A stretch of 64,000 nt of DNA. Origin: Botrytis cinerea B05.10. Lineage: Eukaryota > Ascomycota > Leotiomycetes > Helotiales > Sclerotiniaceae. This document shows, in pieces, positions 12,241 to 23,619 of the stretch. The stretch's first letter is position 1; every line of letters starts with the position of its first letter. The position numbers and the translations under genes were made by a program. The notes below the pieces were generated by a model that was not told where the DNA came from, ran no database searches, and saw nothing but the letters and a program-made list of their open reading frames with translations. The stretch lies in NCBI RefSeq assembly GCF_000143535.2, contig NC_037317.1, positions 124,001-188,000 on the forward strand, read 5' to 3'.

Positions 12241-15200
12241 TCACGAATCAAAGACGATCGACGCAATAAATTCATATCCTTTCACTGTCGCCTTCCAGCC
12301 CTCCGAGTTCGGATCGCTGCTCCGATCGCAAATGTGTGGCGCGCCCTCGATTAGAGCTAACTGGGCTGGGATATTCTTCTCGAGCATAGCTTCGTAGGTG
12401 GCTTGACTCTGCTCCCAGGGAATTAGGTCGTCTGCTGTGCCATGGACCAAGAACGTAGGCGTCCGGTAATTTCCACGACGAATCTGTGCGAGCGAACTGG
12501 CAGCTACGATCTTGTCCAGGCTTGGCTGCGGCAGAGCGTTCCAGTTCTTAATTTCCGGCTGCTGCTGGCTTCCCTTCCGGCTGGGCAGCCCGCCGAGTAT
12601 GATTGGAAGTGTCTGTGCCTTCCAGTTCATGTGCAGCACAATGCGGCACCGAGGGTCTGTGTGGATGCCCGGCTCAGAAAGAGGTTCCCACGCGCGTACC
12701 GCATCGTAGTTGGTGATAGGGTGGTCTTGAACCCCGTCGAGCACGTTGTACTCTTGGCCCTGGTCTTCGGCGCCGATGGGCTGGATCGGGCGTTTCCACC
12801 AGTCGTCCTCGTAATTTGTAGGACAGTAAAATGCAAGAATGGCCTCCGGCGGTTGCAACCCTATGTGGGGCGCCGTCCAAGCGAGCGACATGGCGAGCTG
12901 GCCACCCGAAGACCATCCTACCACTACGACTTTTTCTTCGTCGATCTGTAAACCTGATCGACGAGCAGCCACGATGCTTCGTAACTCATGACGAGCCCAG
13001 TAGAGGCCGTCCCGTATGTCCACCATTGCTCCTTCAACCAAGTTCACTTCTGGGCAAAGTCGATGGTCCAAGCTAACTGGTAGGAATCCCTTTTCGAGCA
13101 GAAGGTTTGTTTGGGCCGGTCGAACATCTTTCCTGGAGAAGAGAATATGGCTACCGCCATGGATCATCAGAGCTGCAAGCAATTAGAAAGTGAGCAGTAG
13201 TAGTCCAGAGCGTTTGCTTACCGATGGGAAGCTTTTTACTGGAAGACAAGCCCTCAGGAGGGTAGTATATGTCTGCGTGGATTTCTTGCTCTCCTACCTT
13301 CTTATACACTACTGTCTCCAAAGCGGCATTCACACGCTTGATGGGCGGTGAAACACCGTCCATCTGGGCCGGAGATAGGCATGGAAAGGCCCCGATAACA
13401 CGTACCGTCTTAGCTTCCGGCGTGTCACCGTCTGAGCACAGAACTTGACCGAATCCTGATGCCTTCAAAGCTCGCTCCCAATGCTTTTCGTCCACCAGCG
13501 CGTGCGAGCGGCCGTCTTCAAATAACCACCATCCTTCAAATAGACCGACTACGATGTCGAGCCAAAACATGTTCTTTGTGGTTTCCACCAACATTAGCGC
13601 TCCGTCTCCCCTGAGCATCTTGCGTAGGTGGGAGAGAGTTACCACGAGATCTCTCGTTGCATGGACGCAATTCGTCGCGATAATGCAGTGCAAAGATTCC
13701 GCGTACTCCACATCAACGGGTTTCTCGAGGTCCAGGACTTGGAACGACATATTGTCGATGCCGGTGAACTTTTTCTTCGCGGCTGCCACAAGCGAGGCTG
13801 AGATGTCTGTAAAGACGTACTCGAAAGGGATACCATGACTCCTGAGATGGTTCACAATGTAACGGGTTGTGCCACCAGTTCCGGCGCCAACCTCAAGGAT
13901 GCGGAACTTCCCACTTCCATGGGAATTAGTGAAGGTCTCCAGCAAAATATCGCCAAGAAGAATAGTGGCGGAGCGGAGAAGGGGCCAGAACTCGTACATC
14001 GCTTCCAACGTCTGCTTTGTTTCCCTGTCGCCAAATACTACCTGTAAGCCATCTTTCTCGCCAGTCAAGCAACTAGCCAACTGAGACCCCACTGACCTCA
14101 CCAGCTTCAGGACGACGTCATGCTGAGGGTGAAGACCCAGGATTTGCTGATAGATGGATTCTGCAGGAGTTCCATCGATAGGAGAATCGGCCAAAACGAA
14201 GCCTTGGTTTGTTGATGAAATCAAGTTCCCGTCTTCGAGCACTCGATGAAGTTGTCGCATCAATTGTTTATGTTTGTGTAGAACCTTGAATTGTGGGATA
14301 CGGTCGCCAGACCGGAGACTTGTCCAGTCGCATCCGAGTTTCGCGAAGGCCTCTTTAACATAGGCCAACACGAGTCTGGCCTGGTGCGGATAAGCCTCAG
14401 TCAAGAAGCCGGCGGCTTTGGTTCTCTCGGCAATGTCGTCATACCCAAGCCTCATCTTATTGAAATCGCTGAACGCTGAAGCAATAGCAGGTCGGTCGAC
14501 CCTTTCTGGAATGGTTTTCGAAGAAACCTCGATCTCCTCCATCAAACTTGAATCAATGCCATTAAATTCACCCAGAGATGGTGCTGCACCCAGGTCGCCA
14601 TTTTCAATATTCAATCCAAGGCTTTCGTTGACATGGGCCACAAGAGCGTTGATCGTACGAAACAATAGAAAGCTCGTCAGATCAATATTTAGGTCAAAGG
14701 CCGTTCTAATATCGTTCAAAACCTCAGTCGCCATAAGCGAATCAATTCCAAAGTCTTCCAAGGTAGATTCACCTTTGATCTCGTCGACAGGATAGTCCGT
14801 AACGTTGGATAAGATTTTAAAAACCTCATCCCGCTTGCCTAAGGATCTCTTTGTCAGAGGTTCTGATCGAACCGGAGTCGGGGTTTCAATAACTCGAGTC
14901 ACTGGCTTCTGTGCTTCTGTGCGTGAGAATGTCGCAGCGGTAGGATGGTTGGCATCTTTCAGGATCTGCGCAAGGACATCTTTCCGCATTTTCATGAAGC
15001 GGCAACCGAAGACTGCCATGACCATTCTCTTACTCTCGGCCTCGAATACGTAGATATCGGATGAGGCATCACTGTCATCGTCCTCGCCCTGAGTAGCATA
15101 GACGATCCACTCTTTGGCGTTGGGATTGAAGTTTCCGCCGATCTCAGCGTGCTCGATGTGCATGCAAAGGAAAATATCATCAAGGCTTGGGTTATTGAAA

Positions 15201-18200
15201 TAATTTACCAAGAACCCTGAAAGCTGCATAAAACTATCAATCATAAGAGTATCACAAAGACGCTGGTCCGTGGCCGCTATATCTGGACACATTATAACCT
15301 TTCCAGCAGCTTCACATTTCAGGCAGGCTATTTCCTTGACGCCTTGGTAAGATTCGCCATAGTTGACTATACTACCAAAAGCACGATAGAGATGCTTCCC
15401 CTGCATCTTTTCCGAGCATGGGTGATCAAGAACTTCTCGATATCGGCGATGGCCTGTCAGCGTCTCAAATCGCTTGAACTCCCGGGCTGCTTGTGTGTCA
15501 CCACGCTTCTTAAGGCAGACTTTGCCTGTTGATTGCTTGGAGGACTCTGCGACCTCGCGCTCGCCGTTCTTGGTGGTAATGCTGAATGACCATGAAGGAT
15601 ATATATCTTCCAGGCGCTTCAGCGTCAGTGTGATCTCGGTAGAGCTTTGGCGACCAATTGGATAATTCATAGCCAAGTCCTTCACGGTGGGCACATATTC
15701 TTCTGTATCGGTACGATTCTGAAGGTATAAGGCTGCGCGTACTATGATCTCGAAGAACAAAGCCGCTGGAACAAGCGTCTCGCCAGCTATAACATGGCCA
15801 CCGACTAGAGTCTGGAAGCGATCGGATCGGGGATCAACTCGAAACAATGCCTCCTTTTCGGATTTATCCTTGAACTGCAAAAAGGTAATGAGTTCATGTG
15901 TCTTTTCTATTATTTTGTCTTGCTCAACTTCTCTCTCGGGAGCTTTTCGCACATACGGGAGCCAGTGTCTTGTTTTCTCGAATTGATACGCTGGCAGGCT
16001 TAGGTGCTCGTACTCTAGCTTTTGGCTTCTGTGAAATGGCCAATATTGGACTGCATATCCATGTTTCCAGAGCTCAATAGTTGCGTCTGTGAGAGAGTCT
16101 TGCGCACTGGAAGACGAGAGCTGCGGGGATAAAAACGCGTGTCCTTGCGTATCTACTACTGAATCTTTGACGAGTTGGATCACCGAAGACCCCCGGCCAC
16201 TCTCAATCCAAGTAATCTCAGAGAAACGTTTCGTGAGCCTCTCTACTGCTTGTTGAAAGAATACTGGGCGCCTCGTGCTCTGTGCGATAATTTCAAAGTC
16301 GGGCTCGGTGATACCGCCAAGCTCATCGCATATCTCGAGGTGTAGCGTAGGTCGCTTCCAATACAATTGTTTGGCCACTTTTGTGAGACGAGCTAGTATG
16401 GGCTCGGTGAAGCGCGAGTGAAAACCATGCGTGACTCGAAGCCTCTTGGTGCGGACTGAGCCGCGTAGAGATGGGTTTTCAAAGACGTGATGCTCTAGAG
16501 AGTTGACAGATTCAGAAGAACCCACTACCACGTAGCTTCTGGGGCCATTATAGCATGCAATTTCGGCGTAGAAGCCACTATTCTGAGTCCTGAGGAACTG
16601 AAGAACTTGGTCCACGGTACCACGGTCTGTCTGCAGAGATAGCATGGCTCCTCGCTCGCTACCCCAGTATTCTTGCATCAAAATCGCTCTTTCAACTACC
16701 AATGTCAACGTGTCGGCAAGCGAGAGGCAGCCTGATATACAAAGCGCAGTCAACTGGCCAAAGCTATGCCCGACTACTCCATCAACACACAGCCCGGAGT
16801 CTATCCATGCCTTAGCGGAAGCATATTGCACAGCGAAAAGAGCCGTGTGTAACGTTGTTAGGTCGGCTATCGGCTCCATTTTGAAGATGGCTGGGTAAAG
16901 GCTTTCCAATCCTTTTGACACTATTATATCATTGCAAAGGTCAATTTGGGTACGGAAAATCTTTGAGTTGTCGAAGATGTCTCGACACAGTCCAACATAG
17001 TCGCTTTCCTGACCTCCAAACACCAGGACCACTGGTTTAGGATTGTGAACTGTGTCTATGCCCAGGCCGGAAGACCCTGCTTCTAGCTTGGACTCAAGAT
17101 CTTGGATGCTTGATACTGACTTGGAAAAAATGTATGGAAGCTTGTGGTTTGTTCGGTCAGCAAGATTAAATGTTAGCGTCGCTAGAAGGTTAGGAGTCAC
17201 ATCTTTGGCTCCCTTCACCCAATCGAGGAGCTTTTTGCTATACATGGAGAGACTGTTGGGGGACCCGGCAGAGAAAATGAGTGGATACCTCTTGAGGTAT
17301 GAGGGTATCACTGTAGTATTCAGAGGCGGTTTCTCGCGTAGTAAAAGTGCCGAATTGCTTCCAGCCGCGCCGTGACTATTGACACATGCTAAACGGACAG
17401 GAGGGTTCCAGGGCATGACACTTGTTGGTATTGCCATTCGATCCTGGTCTAGAGAGGGGATTTGTGGATTCAGTTCTTTGTAGCTGGCCTGCCTAGGTAT
17501 CTTTCTATGCTTCATCATGAGAAGAACCTTGATCAGGCCAGAAACACCAGCAGCGGCCTCCGTATGACCAATATTTCCCTTGATGGAAGCGAAGTAGAGA
17601 GTTGAATCTCTTTGAGGTCCACCGTATGCATCGCGAATACTACTGACCTCGACCGGATCACCAACACGAGTTCCAGTTCCGTGAGCCTCGACGTATGTGA
17701 CAGTCTCTGGTCTTACGTTTCCCATTTTCATTACTTTGTTATAGAGATTGGCCTGCGAATCCGCATGAGGCACCGTGATATGGCTGAAGTTATGGTTTTG
17801 ATTTGCTGCAGAACCAACAATTACACCAAGGATGTTATCCTTGTCTGTCACTGCTTCGGAAAGTCGCTTAAGAACAACTGCTCCAACTCCTTCTCCTCGA
17901 CAATAACCATCGGCACTAGCATCAAATGGTCTACACTGCCCAGTCGAACTGAGGAAGCCTCCTGATTGCAGGTTCTGATAGTCACCAGGGCTCGATATAA
18001 CATTGGTACCACCGGCAACAGCCCGGGTGCACTCGCCCGACCAGATAGCTCGGCAAGCTGTGTTGATAGCCACGAGGGACGATGAACAAGCGGTATCAAT
18101 AGTTAATGACGGGCCTATCCACCCAAAATGATGGCTTATAGAACCGCTCAGAAATGCCCGCCCAGTCCCAATAGTGGCGTATGTATTGGGAGGATGACAC

Positions 18201-18694
18201 GCAAGATTCTCGTAGTAGCTATTCATAACTGCTCCAACATAACATCCGTAGTCATCTGTCTCGGAAGTAGACGAGGGGCCAAAGTAGCCAGATGATTCTA
18301 ATGCTTCGTAAACGACCTGAAGCAAGACTCTTTGCTGCGGATCCCAGGCGATGGCCTCCCGAGAGGACTTCTTGAAGAAGCGGTGATCAAAAGCTGTTGG
18401 ATCTCGAAGCCAATTTCCCCACCAACTCGTGTCTGTATGATTCCCGGTCTGGGATAATTGAAGCCGCTCAACATCTGCACGTTTCACTGTGGATTTCCCT
18501 TGAAGCAACAGCTCCCAAAGCTCGTCAACCGATTCTGCGTCAGGAAACCTGCCTGACATGCCGATAACAGCAATTGAATGAGGAGGGAAACCATTCAAGG
18601 AATCAGATTCATCTAGAAGGCCACTGTGAGACGTTACGCTGTCGGTGTCTGTCATGGCTACACTTTCCTGGTCTCCCATGATGAAAACTTGCAA
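12241..18694 (-). CDS. Non-reducing polyketide synthase, KS-AT-PT-ACP-CMeT-esterase, lacking SAT
   Basis: A predicted 2134-residue protein from two exons (18694-13222 and 13172-12241) with a 49-bp GT-AG intron at 13221-13173. Splicing joins KLPI to ALMIHGG and makes one alpha/beta-hydrolase domain. Domains seen: ketosynthase about 38-455 (Cys203 in DTACSSS, His338 in EAHGTGT, His377 in KGNIGH); acyltransferase about 555-880 (Ser644 in GHSFGQ, His759); product template about 930-1240 (His967 in GGHVIAG, Asp1153 in a DxxxQ motif); one ACP (Ser1319 in GIDSL); C-methyltransferase about 1410-1770 (SAM motif EVGAGTGGTT from 1601); C-terminal esterase/thioesterase (HGG at 1829-1831, Ser1912 in GWSSG, Asp2072, His2104). 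No ketoreductase, dehydratase or enoylreductase is seen. The order matches fungal non-reducing PKSs with C-methylation and TE-type release, as in methylated orsellinic-acid makers, so a C-methylated aromatic acid or lactone is likely. The usual N-terminal SAT domain (about 350 residues) is absent. Met6 or Met14 could be the true start. Confidence 0.93.
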
Positions 18695-19599
18695 AATTTG
18701 GATCCGGGTGGAATGAAGTTAATGTTAGAAACTGGGAAGCATCACCAGATGTGTGTATTATCTGCCGGGATATAGCACTTGTCCCTGCTCGTCTTTCAAC
18801 AAAATAAGAAAAAGTAAGAAAAGGTAAGAAAGACGGTACGCCAAGGCCCTATCAAGATGCCTTACGACGTTTGAGCAGGGTACTCGTGGACTTTCTGGGG
18901 CATAGAAGGCTTTGTGATGGTTGATTCTTATATTCGATACTGATAACCCCGCATGTCACCATTCCATGTATTGATACCTCAACTAGTATATTAGATTCAA
19001 ATTCGCTTAATATTACAAATACTAGTTAGAGTTGTTCTTAATAGAAATCCTATATTTGAGATATTAATACATGCAATAGTAATACTCGGAGTTATTACTG
19101 TATATTCTATACTCAAGTCTGTATCCTGGCATTTCAATCGCTCCTTATGAAGTTGATACAGGGTAATCAAGTAACAGCCGGTGCCCCTCATTCGCTTGCT
19201 TTGTAAGCATGAAGCGATTAGAGGGGTAAATTAGCCATGCTAAAGTTTGCGAATCGGCCCCACTTTCAATCTAAATGTTGGCATCGGGTAAGCTGAAATG
19301 CACACCCGCGGCGCGACTGCAAACCCCAGAATCCAACAAGCGGGGCTGTGGGGATTTGTGTTCTCCTTGGAGCAAGTAGATGAGCCCTTTCGATCGATAT
19401 TATGAACTATTTATGCAGCTATTTCACGAATTCAATGTCACTTGTAATTTCATAGTAGTCGATACCTGATGTGTTTTTAATTGAATTGATCATTTCTCAA
19501 TAAGAAGGCTTGCTTTGACAGCCATTGCACCATTTCGTGAACGTAGAATTTATTCCTTGAATCATATATGCGATTCGCCATACCTTATACCAAGAGAGG
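18695..19599. promoter_or_regulatory. PKS 5' region and GST 3' region
   Basis: This 905-bp gap separates two minus-strand genes, so its left part should carry the PKS promoter. A TATA-like CTATATCC (minus strand) sits about 80 bp before the PKS ATG. I searched it for a missing SAT exon and found none: the right half is AT-rich and closed in all frames. No zinc-cluster palindrome stood out. Confidence 0.45.
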
Positions 19600-20457
19600 C
19601 TACTCAGCAACTACATCATTATCGTCGTAGTGGCGGTAAACGCCCCAGTCCTGATACTTCTGTCTTCTGTCGCTGGCAAGGTACGCTGCAATATTTGGTC
19701 TAGCCTTGACGTCTTCGTATAGCTTGAATACCTTCTCATATTTGCCAGCTTCTCTTGCTTGCTTCATTGCCTTAGGGAAAGCATAATGGGTGCCATCGAG
19801 GGTCTGTGGCAGTTGATCAGTTAGATTAAAGGATTCACCAATCATATAGTATACAATGAGGGATCTCAAGACAGGGGCCACTATTAGAAAAGGTAGAACA
19901 GAACGTACCTGAAACAAAACCAAGTCGGCGTATGTGAATGTGTCTCCCAACAACCATGGGCCTGGTCTACGATCCTCGTTCTCCAACACCTTTTGCCAGT
20001 ACGCAAGGACTTTAGGAAGACGGTTTTGGACCCATTCCTTGCTGCGTCTTTTGCTCTCCTCCTTCTGATCTTCCCAGGGTAGCATTGTGGCAATAGGATG
20101 GTGTGTATCGTGAACTTCATTGCTAAAAAGGTCAAGCGCTGTAAGGGCAAGGGCATTTACTCTGTACAAGTCGTTCTCGCGCGATCCGGCAAGTCCAAGC
20201 TTGGGACCAAGGTACAGGAGAATATTGGGTGTCTGAGAGATGACGAGGTCGCCGTACTTGAAGAGAGGCGGGGCGAAGTAAGACGGGTTTCCATGGCCGC
20301 CGCCAGCGAGCCAAGTCACAACATTATCCCGGGCTTCATCAAAAGTTAGCGACTGAGTGTCTTTGTACTCGACGCCAGCTTCCTCAAGGATGAGCCGGAC
20401 ATGTTCACCACGGCCTGGAACGCCTGTATAGTAAATAAGTTCGTAGGAAGCAGCCAT
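19600..20457 (-). CDS. Glutathione S-transferase
   Basis: Two exons (20457-19909 and 19803-19600) give 250 residues. The 105-bp intron (19908-19804) starts GTACGT, ends CAG, has a CTAAC branch-like site, and is a multiple of three, so it can be misread as coding. The N-terminal thioredoxin fold (about 4-85) shows YYTGVPGRGEHVRLILEEAG, a cis-proline pair at 63-64 and SQTPNILLYLG for glutathione binding; the helical C-terminal domain follows with a GDTFTYADLVLFQ block. Such enzymes conjugate, isomerise or detoxify electrophiles in the cytosol. Placement directly upstream of the PKS on the same strand suggests tailoring or self-protection in the pathway, which is inference. The frame stays open 49 codons upstream, but the conserved domain begins right after Met at 20457. 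Confidence 0.9.
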   Translation of the reverse strand: MAASYELIYYTGVPGRGEHVRLILEEAGVEYKDTQSLTFDEARDNVVTWLAGGGHGNPSYFAPPLFKYGDLVISQTPNILLYLGPKLGLAGSRENDLYRVNALALTALDLFSNEVHDTHHPIATMLPWEDQKEESKRRSKEWVQNRLPKVLAYWQKVLENEDRRPGPWLLGDTFTYADLVLFQVRSVLPFLIVAPVLRSLIVYYMIGESFNLTDQLPQTLDGTHYAFPKAMKQAREAGKYEKVFKLYEDVKARPNIAAYLASDRRQKYQDWGVYRHYDDNDVVAE

Positions 20458-20717
20458 ACTGATTTGAAGAGTGAGGTAGTAAATGAAACGTCTCTCGAGT
20501 GTTGATAGTGAGTGTTTGTTCCTCCGCGTGGATAGGGATGAGATAACCTTAATACAGATACGAGAAACAAATAGACAGGCCACCACTGCAGCCAGTAGTC
20601 GCAACGCGTGACTTGGTTGGTACGGCTGGCTACGGATACCCGTGGTTGCAGGTGATGACGGGTATGAAAGAAGCCATCTCCGCCAATCAACGATTAGCTA
20701 TAGGTGGCGAAGCCTTA

Positions 20718-21155
20718 GGGTTCGTTCGGATCGATTTTTTATTTTATTGATGAAATCTCTAATAATAATAAAATGGCAAGGGATTTGAAATATTGGTATT
20801 TGAATAAAGCTAATATATTTGAAATAATATTAGAGCATACAAGATTGAATTGAAAATAAGGAAATTGAATTGAAAATGAAGAAGATAATACTTTTTCTCA
20901 AATATATTAGTTTAATTAAACCTCAAAAGTTGTTATTGGCTATTGTATAAAAAAGATTAAGAAAATTTATTACATTTGTTATTTTAAGATTATTAGATTT
21001 AATATTTTATTAAATCTAATATTACATTCAATAAATATATTTATTTGAGTTAATATATATTAAACTTAATATTACATTCGGTAAATACTATATTAGGTTT
21101 AATATGTTTAATATATTGGTCTAATGTCAATTTTTTTTTTGATCCGAACGGGCCC
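20718..21155. mobile_element. MITE, PIF/Harbinger-like (438 bp)
   Basis: Inverted termini: the left end reads gggttcgttcggatc and the right end is the inverse of gggcccgttcggatc. Both are flanked by TTA (20715-20717 and 21156-21158), a 3-bp duplication typical of PIF/Harbinger elements. The inside is AT-rich, with repeated TTAAACCTAATATTA-like blocks and no open frame. Assignment rests on TSD and termini only. Confidence 0.75.
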
Positions 21156-23422
21156 TTACTTTCACTGCTTGAACAGTTAAGGTCCACGGGGATATATAGC
21201 ACAGGGATTTCTTAGTAAGCCCCATTATATCCTAGTATACCGTATTCTTTTGGAAAATTGGAACAGAGCTAGCAAGGATCATTACTTTTAGGGCCAATCA
21301 GAGGCCTATTAGGGGCTTGTGGGTTAGGTGAGTTGATTGATTACTAATCAATATCATCAATCTCAATTCCCATTCCTTTTTTATTTAATTATAATATCAA
21401 TATTATTAAAATCTAATTAAATTAATAAAAGCTTTACAAATCGATTAATATATATGTTAACGAGATTTTTAATATTGAAGGCTTTTGTTCTTTGATTTTC
21501 AAATTTTTAAATCTGAAATATATAAATATTCAATTAAATATATATATTAAATATTAATATAGATTTTGCTTTTATAAATAAGTCTTTTATAAAGAATGAA
21601 ATGTATAAGCTTTTGATATATATTTTTGAATTATTAGGGATTGAAGTTGAAGTAATTGTATATTTTGAAAATGATTAATATTATTATAATTGAATCTGTA
21701 TAAGTTATATTTTATTTATTAGATATTAATTAAAATAAAAAATCGATATTTATATATTCGATATTGATATAAATAATAAATGAAATAACCAAAATAGTTT
21801 TGAATATTTTATTATATAAATATCAGCAATTACTTTCTAGGATATTAAATACCCTTTTATTCCTTATTTTAACTCTCAGCTATCAATATTTAAAACACTC
21901 GTTTATTAATTCGCTTATAGCTTTTACAATAATAATATTAATTTATTCTTTTTATAATAATTTAAATAATAAATTAATATATTCTTTTTAAATATAAAAC
22001 CAATATTATATATTATAATATATTAAAAAAAAGTATACAAATAATGTAAGATTAATAGATTAAAGAAGAGATAAAAGATGAAATATGATTCAAATAATTA
22101 TATAAAAGAGAAACCTACTTTTGAATATAATCTTAATAAAAAATCAATTGATAATTGAATTTAAGAATTAAATTATATATTTCAGATTTAAATCTCTATC
22201 TATAACTTTTTAATTATATCTTTTTTCAATAATAAAACTAAAAATTTTGACTTTCTTTTATTATTTAAATCATTGATTTTTAATTAATTCAATATGCTTT
22301 TAAATTTTATAATTATATATTTATTATAATCAAAAATTATTATTACTTTATTATTACTTTAATATATTAATATATTATTATCAAAAACTAATATATACTG
22401 ATATAAATCAATATCTTTATTTTTAATATTTCAATCCTTTATTTTTAAATAAATTATAAAATATCCTTTGATTTTCAATAAATAGTCTTTTATATTATCA
22501 CATACTAAATCTAAGCTTATATTTCTAAAAGAACATTTCATTATCTCAATTTTAGCTTTTTCAATATATAAACGATTCCATATTATCTTTATTATTTATA
22601 TAATTATAATATACTTCTTAAAAATACTCTAATTAATTTCATCCCCTCACTCTTACACTATACATCCTATATACACCTCAATTACCTTTTATAAAAGTTT
22701 TTTAAAGGATTTATATATATATATATCGAAAAGTTGTAATATACTTATACAATTTAATAATATTATAATAATACAAATATTATTCTTTTTCAAAAAAAAC
22801 TAGAATAACTAATATTTCATAAAATATAATACAATTGAAAATTAAAAGAAAAAGATTTTCTATATTAACTTTAATAAAAGATATTAGTTTATTTTCAATA
22901 AAGAATAATAATAAATCCTTATTATTATATATAGATTTATTAAAATATATAATGATTCCTGATATATATTCTTCTTTTTTGAAATCTTCGATTCTATCCC
23001 CATTCTCCATAAATATACTATAAAATATAAACTTAAAAAGGATTCTATTTACTTCATCAATAAATATATATAATATTAATATAATCTAACATTTATTCTA
23101 TTTATTACAATTTAATTTACTTGAATTCTCCTTTGCCTTTTTAATATTATAGATTTTGTTTATAATATATTTAAAAGGAATAGATGTTTTATTGAAATTT
23201 ATAATTATATTCTATTTAAATCGATTCTTTTTTATTTTATTGTATACTAATTAATAGGTTAGATAGAAATCAATATAACGTAGTTTATTAGTATGTAAGT
23301 CATATTATCATATGAGCCACCTCATTTTACATACAAAATTCGTCTGTGCATAACCGTGCACTTTCTTCATTTTATAATATAATTTTATAAAATCTGAAGA
23401 TATGAAATTTAATTATATAATT

Positions 23423-23619
23423 TGTTTCAAATATGACTCTCTACAAGATACGATGGGAAGTATAGAATAGAATAAAAAAGCATTTGTAAAGTAATTATAT
23501 TAAATATTTTAAAACTATTTATAAAAGAAAAAGCTTTAATATAAATTAGAGCTCTTTATTAATATTAATTAACACTAGCTTCTTTTATTTTAATACTCAT
23601 ATAAACCATATTTTCAATA
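23423..23619 (-). repeat. 3' LTR of the copia element (197 bp)
   Basis: Begins tgtttcaaatatgac and ends ttttcaata on the + strand. Same length as 28591-28787, with transition differences only. Confidence 0.88.

Noticed and set aside
12442..12951. 169-codon + strand frame
   Set aside because: Antisense shadow of the PKS esterase domain; no family resemblance.
13173..13182. Separate esterase gene starting at 13182
   Set aside because: A canonical intron (13221-13173) joins it to the PKS and restores the IALMIHGG motif, so it is the PKS C-terminus.
20458..20604. N-terminal 49-residue extension of the GST
   Set aside because: The extension has no conserved features, and the thioredoxin fold begins directly after Met at 20457.
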